The notes under the pieces are model-generated. The model saw nothing but the letters and a program-made list of their open reading frames with translations. It did not search any database and was not told the origin of the DNA. A program made the translations under genes and the position numbers. From assembly GCA_015057755.1 (NCBI GenBank), contig SVDR01000021.1:1-30258 (forward strand): a stretch of 30,258 nucleotides of DNA, in the 5' to 3' direction. The DNA comes from Lachnoclostridium sp. (lineage in GTDB: Bacteria; Bacillota_A; Clostridia; Lachnospirales; Lachnospiraceae). Shown piece after piece: positions 26,475 to 30,258 of this stretch (its first letter is position 1; each line of letters opens with the position of its first letter).

Positions 26475-27833
26475 TTATGATAATCCGGAGCCGGACGGCA
26501 GCGCCTGATCTGCAAAGTCCACCCGAATCTCCGTACCTTTGCCCTCTTCACTTTCCAATGACAATGTTGCTCCGTGCTGGGATACGATATGTTTGACAAT
26601 CGCCAGACCAAGGCCGGTTCCTCCGGTTGCCTTTGAACGGCTCTTATCCACACGGTAAAACCGTTCAAATACTCGTTCCTGGTTCTCTTTGGAAATACCG
26701 ATTCCCGTATCCTTGACAAGAAGATATGTGTGCCCATTCTCCTGATCCACCGTTACAGTCACGGAACCACCGCGGTTGTTGTATCGGATCGCATTGTCAC
26801 ACAAATTATACACCAGTTCTTCCATCAACTGTTTATCCGCCATTACCATGGTTTTCTTTCCGCAAACCTGCATAGTCACATTTTGCTTCTGTGCATTCAT
26901 TGCCAGCATATCCACACACTCTTCTGCCAGGGCAAACAGATCCAGATTTACGTACTCTGTCTGCTTTCTTCCACCGTCCAGCTGAGACAGCTGGATGATA
27001 TCATTGATCAGCGATAACAGTCTCGCAGCGTTTTTGTGGATCTCACCCGCAAAACGTGAAGCGGTCTCCTTACTTGCCATACCATGTTCGATCAATTCCG
27101 CATAACCGGAAATGGCAGTCAGCGGTGTTTTCAGCTCATGAGAAACATTTGCCGTAAACTCTTGCCGCATCTGGGCATTTTTCAAAATATCTTCATGCTG
27201 CTGACGGATCGTCGCCATAAACGGAGTCAGTTCTTTATATGGGACCTCCACGCCCGGCTCCGAAAGATTTTCCGCCATTCTTTCAATCGGCTTTACCAGG
27301 CTCTGAGTAAAATATCTTGATAAAACAATACAGATTGCGAACAAAATCACACAGACTCCGATCGCGGATGGGAGAATGTTCTGGGAAACTGCAAAGATAC
27401 TGTCTGCCACTCGTGACACTCGCATGACCGTTCCATTGTCCAACCGGATCGCATAGTAGAAAAGTGTTTTCGACATCGTCTCTGACACACGGCTGGAGCT
27501 GGCCTCTCCATCGATAAATGCCTCCATGATCTCCGGTCGGTCCAGATGGTTTTCCATCGCTGCAGAATCTGCATCCGTGTCAAACAGTACTGCTCCATTG
27601 GCATCCACTACGGTGATTCTCAGACTTTCTGTCCGCAAAGCATAAATATCCGGATGGATCGTCTCGACATTGTCAAATATATGCGCATTTTTAAATGCCC
27701 AGGCATCCTCTTTCAGGTCATTGACAACCTGCTCCCTAAATAATCCATAAAACACATATAACGCAAACAACAGCGTCAGCACAATCGCTAACGCTGAAGT
27801 TGCCAGAAGTTCCAGTTGTATCTTCCGCTTCAT
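26475..27833 (-). CDS. PhoR-like sensor histidine kinase
   Basis: Membrane sensor kinase, 452 aa. First transmembrane helix about 9-31, extracytoplasmic sensor region about 32-152, second helix about 153-173, HAMP-like linker to about 215, HisKA with phospho-acceptor His232 (NVSHELKTPLTAISGYAELIEHG in two parts: NVSHELKTP, LTAISGYAEL), and HATPase with Asn347 (N box), DTGIGI (375-380) and GTGLGLAIV (405-413). GGAG lies about 6 nt before the ATG and the gap to the regulator gene is 12 nt. The Na+/phosphate transporter neighbour suggests phosphate control, but the signal is inferred only from context. Confidence 0.92.
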   Translation of the reverse strand: MKRKIQLELLATSALAIVLTLLFALYVFYGLFREQVVNDLKEDAWAFKNAHIFDNVETIHPDIYALRTESLRITVVDANGAVLFDTDADSAAMENHLDRPEIMEAFIDGEASSSRVSETMSKTLFYYAIRLDNGTVMRVSRVADSIFAVSQNILPSAIGVCVILFAICIVLSRYFTQSLVKPIERMAENLSEPGVEVPYKELTPFMATIRQQHEDILKNAQMRQEFTANVSHELKTPLTAISGYAELIEHGMASKETASRFAGEIHKNAARLLSLINDIIQLSQLDGGRKQTEYVNLDLFALAEECVDMLAMNAQKQNVTMQVCGKKTMVMADKQLMEELVYNLCDNAIRYNNRGGSVTVTVDQENGHTYLLVKDTGIGISKENQERVFERFYRVDKSRSKATGGTGLGLAIVKHIVSQHGATLSLESEEGKGTEIRVDFADQALPSGSGLS

Positions 27834-27845
27834 ATCATTCTCCGT

Positions 27846-28511
27846 CTACTCGATCATATAACCTACATTTCGCACCGTGCGAATCATCGCTCCTGCCTCC
27901 CCGAGTTTCTGTCTCAGGGTTCGGATGTGCATATCCAGAGTTCTTGATTCGCCTTCAAAATCGATTCCCCAGACACGTTCTAAAATCGTTTCGCGCCCAA
28001 CTACGATCCCTGCATTGTAGAGAAGCAATTTCAAAAGTTCGTATTCTTTAAATGTCAGAGTGCATGGTTCATTTTTTACGTAGACCATTCTTTTTTCGTC
28101 ATCCAGAAACACATCGCCGACACTCAGGAATTTATCCTCGTCCATGGTACGTCTGAGAATGGCCTTCACTCGGGCGATCAGTTCCATGACTCCGAATGGC
28201 TTGGTCAGATAATCATCTGCACCCATGTCCAGGCCCTTCACCTTATCGATCTCCGTCGTTTTCGCCGTCACCATGAGAATCGGCAGTTTCCTGGTTTCCG
28301 AACGTCTTCTGAGCCGTTTGACTATCTCCAGCCCATCCTCGTCCGGAAGCATAATATCAAGAAGGACCAGATCCGGCATCCGTTCGTCCATTTTCTTAAA
28401 AAAATCACGGGCACACTCAAAGCCTTCCACCTGATATCCGCTGTTCTTCAAAGCGAACATTTCGATTTCCAGAATATTCTTGTCGTCTTCAACTGCATAG
28501 ATCAGTGCCAT
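27846..28511 (-). CDS. PhoB/OmpR-family response regulator
   Basis: 221 aa. Receiver domain with acidic pocket D9-D10, phospho-acceptor Asp52 (LVLLDIMLP), Thr82 and Lys104 (LTKPFG); winged-helix domain about 125-221 with TLTFKEYELLKLLL and the terminal LDMHIRTLRQKLG recognition helix. AAAGGAGG lies about 6 nt before the ATG. It lies between the transporter gene (31 nt gap) and its cognate kinase, so the three are probably one operon. No pho-box-like repeat is visible inside the operon; the operon promoter is outside the window. Confidence 0.93.
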   Translation of the reverse strand: MALIYAVEDDKNILEIEMFALKNSGYQVEGFECARDFFKKMDERMPDLVLLDIMLPDEDGLEIVKRLRRRSETRKLPILMVTAKTTEIDKVKGLDMGADDYLTKPFGVMELIARVKAILRRTMDEDKFLSVGDVFLDDEKRMVYVKNEPCTLTFKEYELLKLLLYNAGIVVGRETILERVWGIDFEGESRTLDMHIRTLRQKLGEAGAMIRTVRNVGYMIE

Positions 28512-28542
28512 GGTGGTCCTCCTTTCTCTTTACTATAATTAT

Positions 28543-30258
28543 TTAGTCAGCTGCCTCGGTTGTCGGAAGCGCATATTTCTTGCGATATGTCTCAACAAGA
28601 CCGATGAACTGTGAATCGTTCTCTTTCTTTAAGTTCTCAAGATAGCCATGTGCATCGAAACCGTCTCTGTCAATCTCGATAACGCTGATAGCGATATTGG
28701 AACAGTGGTCAGATACTCGCTCCAGGTTTGTAGAAATATCAGAGAGAACAAAGCCCTGCTCAATCGTACAGATACCCTTCTGGAGACGTCTGATATGGTT
28801 TGCTTTTATCATCGTATTGATATCGTCCACCACTTCTTCCAACGGTTCTACAAATGCTGCTCTCTTGACATCGTTCTTCTCAAATGCATTTACCGTAAGG
28901 TCCAGGATTTCGCGAACTGCATTTACAAATACTGTTAACTCAGCCTTACCTTCTTTTGAGAATACCATACCCTTTTCGTGCATTTCTTCTGCAGCGCTTA
29001 AGATATTCATGCTGTGGTCGGAAATACGTTCCAGATCACCAATGCTGTGGAGCAGCAGAGAGAGTGTATGGTTGTCATACTTGGATAACGGAGCATGGCT
29101 CAATTTTACCATGTAGGAACCAAGTTCGTCTTCGTAGCGATCGACAAGATCTTCCAGTTCTTTGACCTTCTTCGCCTTGTCATCATCGAACTTCTCCAGA
29201 AGTTCAAGAGACATAAGGAGACCGTCTTTTGCATGTTTTGCCATATCAACTGCTGTCAGTTTACACTGATCCACCGCATAACCCGGTGTCTCGAGGAAAC
29301 GCGGATCCAGAAGACGGAACGCACGCTCTTCCGCAGTCTGTTCTGCCTCAACATCCTCATCCTTAACCGTCATACATGCAAGTTTTACAAGTGCATTGCC
29401 AAACGGAAGTAAGATCAGGGTAGCAACGATATTAAATACTGTATGAATGATCGCAATATTAAATCCTGTTGCCGGTCCATTCATAAATCCAAAGTGTACG
29501 AAGGAATTGATCGCATAGAAACCGATCATAAAAATTACGGTACCGATCACATTAAAATACAGGTGTACAAGAGCGGTACGTCTTGCATTTTTGCTTGCGC
29601 CGACAGAGGAGATCATCGCAGTCACACATGTACCGATGTTCTGACCCATGATGATCGGAAGTGCACTGCCAAAGCTGATGGCTCCCGTCGCAGATAACGC
29701 CTGTAAAATACCAACGGATGCAGAAGAACTCTGGATCACTGCTGTCAATACTGCACCGGCGATCAGGCCAAGGATCGGGTTAGAGAACATTGTAAATAAT
29801 GCTGTGAACTCCGGAACGTTTGCAAGCGGTTTTACAGCTGCACTCATGGTATCCATACCTGTCATCAACACAGCAAAACCAATTAAAATTGTACCGATAT
29901 CTTTTTTCTTCTCGTCCTTTTTCAGGAACATGATCAGAATCACACCAATCACCGCAAGAACAGGAGCAAAAGAAGAAGGTTTCAACAATTTAACAAACAG
30001 ATTGTTACCTTCCAGACCGGCTAAACTTAACAGCCAGGATGTTACAGTCGTACCGATATTGGCACCCATGATGATGCCTACCGCCTGCTGCAGTTTCATA
30101 ATACCGGAGTTTACAAAACCAACGACCATAACCGTTGTTGCAGATGAAGACTGGATCAATGCAGTTACCACACATCCCAATGTCACCGCTTTGATCGGAT
30201 TTGATGTGAGCTTTTCAAGAAGTCGTTCCAATCGACCGCCTGACAACTTTTCGAGGCC
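28543..30258 (-). CDS. Na+/phosphate cotransporter with C-terminal PhoU-like domain (5' end outside window)
   Basis: Type II Na+/Pi symporter family (NptA/YjbB-like). The reading frame is open to the window edge (GLEKLSGGRLERLL...), so the N-terminal 25-30 residues are missing; 571 residues are seen. Two inverted Na_Pi_cotrans repeats each carry the QSSSA motif (ALIQSSSATTVMVV near residue 35 and AVIQSSSASVGILQ near 170), with about eight hydrophobic segments up to about residue 300. The last 220 residues are helical and charged with PhoU-like repeats (MVKLSHAPLSK; SDISTNLERVSDHCSNIA), a frequent fusion in this family. Imports, or in some bacteria exports, phosphate with Na+. Upstream of the two-component pair in the same orientation. 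Confidence 0.93.
   Translation of the reverse strand, partial: GLEKLSGGRLERLLEKLTSNPIKAVTLGCVVTALIQSSSATTVMVVGFVNSGIMKLQQAVGIIMGANIGTTVTSWLLSLAGLEGNNLFVKLLKPSSFAPVLAVIGVILIMFLKKDEKKKDIGTILIGFAVLMTGMDTMSAAVKPLANVPEFTALFTMFSNPILGLIAGAVLTAVIQSSSASVGILQALSATGAISFGSALPIIMGQNIGTCVTAMISSVGASKNARRTALVHLYFNVIGTVIFMIGFYAINSFVHFGFMNGPATGFNIAIIHTVFNIVATLILLPFGNALVKLACMTVKDEDVEAEQTAEERAFRLLDPRFLETPGYAVDQCKLTAVDMAKHAKDGLLMSLELLEKFDDDKAKKVKELEDLVDRYEDELGSYMVKLSHAPLSKYDNHTLSLLLHSIGDLERISDHSMNILSAAEEMHEKGMVFSKEGKAELTVFVNAVREILDLTVNAFEKNDVKRAAFVEPLEEVVDDINTMIKANHIRRLQKGICTIEQGFVLSDISTNLERVSDHCSNIAISVIEIDRDGFDAHGYLENLKKENDSQFIGLVETYRKKYALPTTEAAD

Overview
The window looks like chromosome from a sporulating clostridium, most likely Lachnospiraceae-like. 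Evidence: strong AGGAGG ribosome sites, near-consensus TTGACA-17-TATAAT promoters, a tyrosine T-box ahead of tyrS, RNase Y, a SpoIIM-like protein, a Bacillus/Clostridium-type GAAC-N4-GTTC LexA site at recA, and a sortase-anchored (LPMTG) surface protein. The family assignment is inference from gene content; no rRNA, tRNA, CRISPR array or insertion sequence was seen.

Layout. 1-2294 (minus): the start of a gene for the beta subunit of a Na+-translocating decarboxylase, preceded by a leader that resembles the yybP-ykoY (Mn2+) riboswitch and runs into a terminator; upstream is a CNNM/CorC-type membrane protein. 2457-6050 (plus): two translationally coupled half-ABC exporters forming a heterodimer with one degenerate ATP site. 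6065-8976 (minus): a tyrosine T-box leader, tyrS and an M20 amidohydrolase 10 nt downstream. 8982-10361 (minus): a class-3-like aldehyde dehydrogenase. 10511-14114 (plus): a 1139-residue cell-wall protein with a Thr-rich stalk, a predicted thioester adhesin domain and an LPMTG anchor.

14119-20460 (minus): a probable housekeeping transcription unit, xer-type recombinase, pth and mfd, ending in a BTAD-type (SARP-like) regulator with a degenerate GGDEF-like tail that converges on the adhesin gene. The recombinase promoter sits in an evenly spaced array of GGGGATA motifs. 20623-22800 (minus): proC, nudF-type hydrolase and spoIIM from one promoter to one terminator. 22820-26216 (minus): rny from its own promoter, and recA-recX from a LexA-controlled promoter. 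26222-26474 is a gap with a weak promoter and a doubtful 38-codon ORF. 26415-30258 (minus): a Na+/phosphate cotransporter (5' end outside the window), a PhoB-like regulator and a PhoR-like kinase, closed by a terminator.

Most of the window is conserved housekeeping DNA. The parts that deserve a second look are the riboswitch-decarboxylase pairing, the thioester adhesin with its neighbouring BTAD regulator, the amidohydrolase placed under a tyrosine T-box, and the phased motif array at the recombinase promoter. Start codons of corC, tyrS, pth, nudF and the adhesin were moved from the longest ORF to sites with a proper ribosome-binding site.
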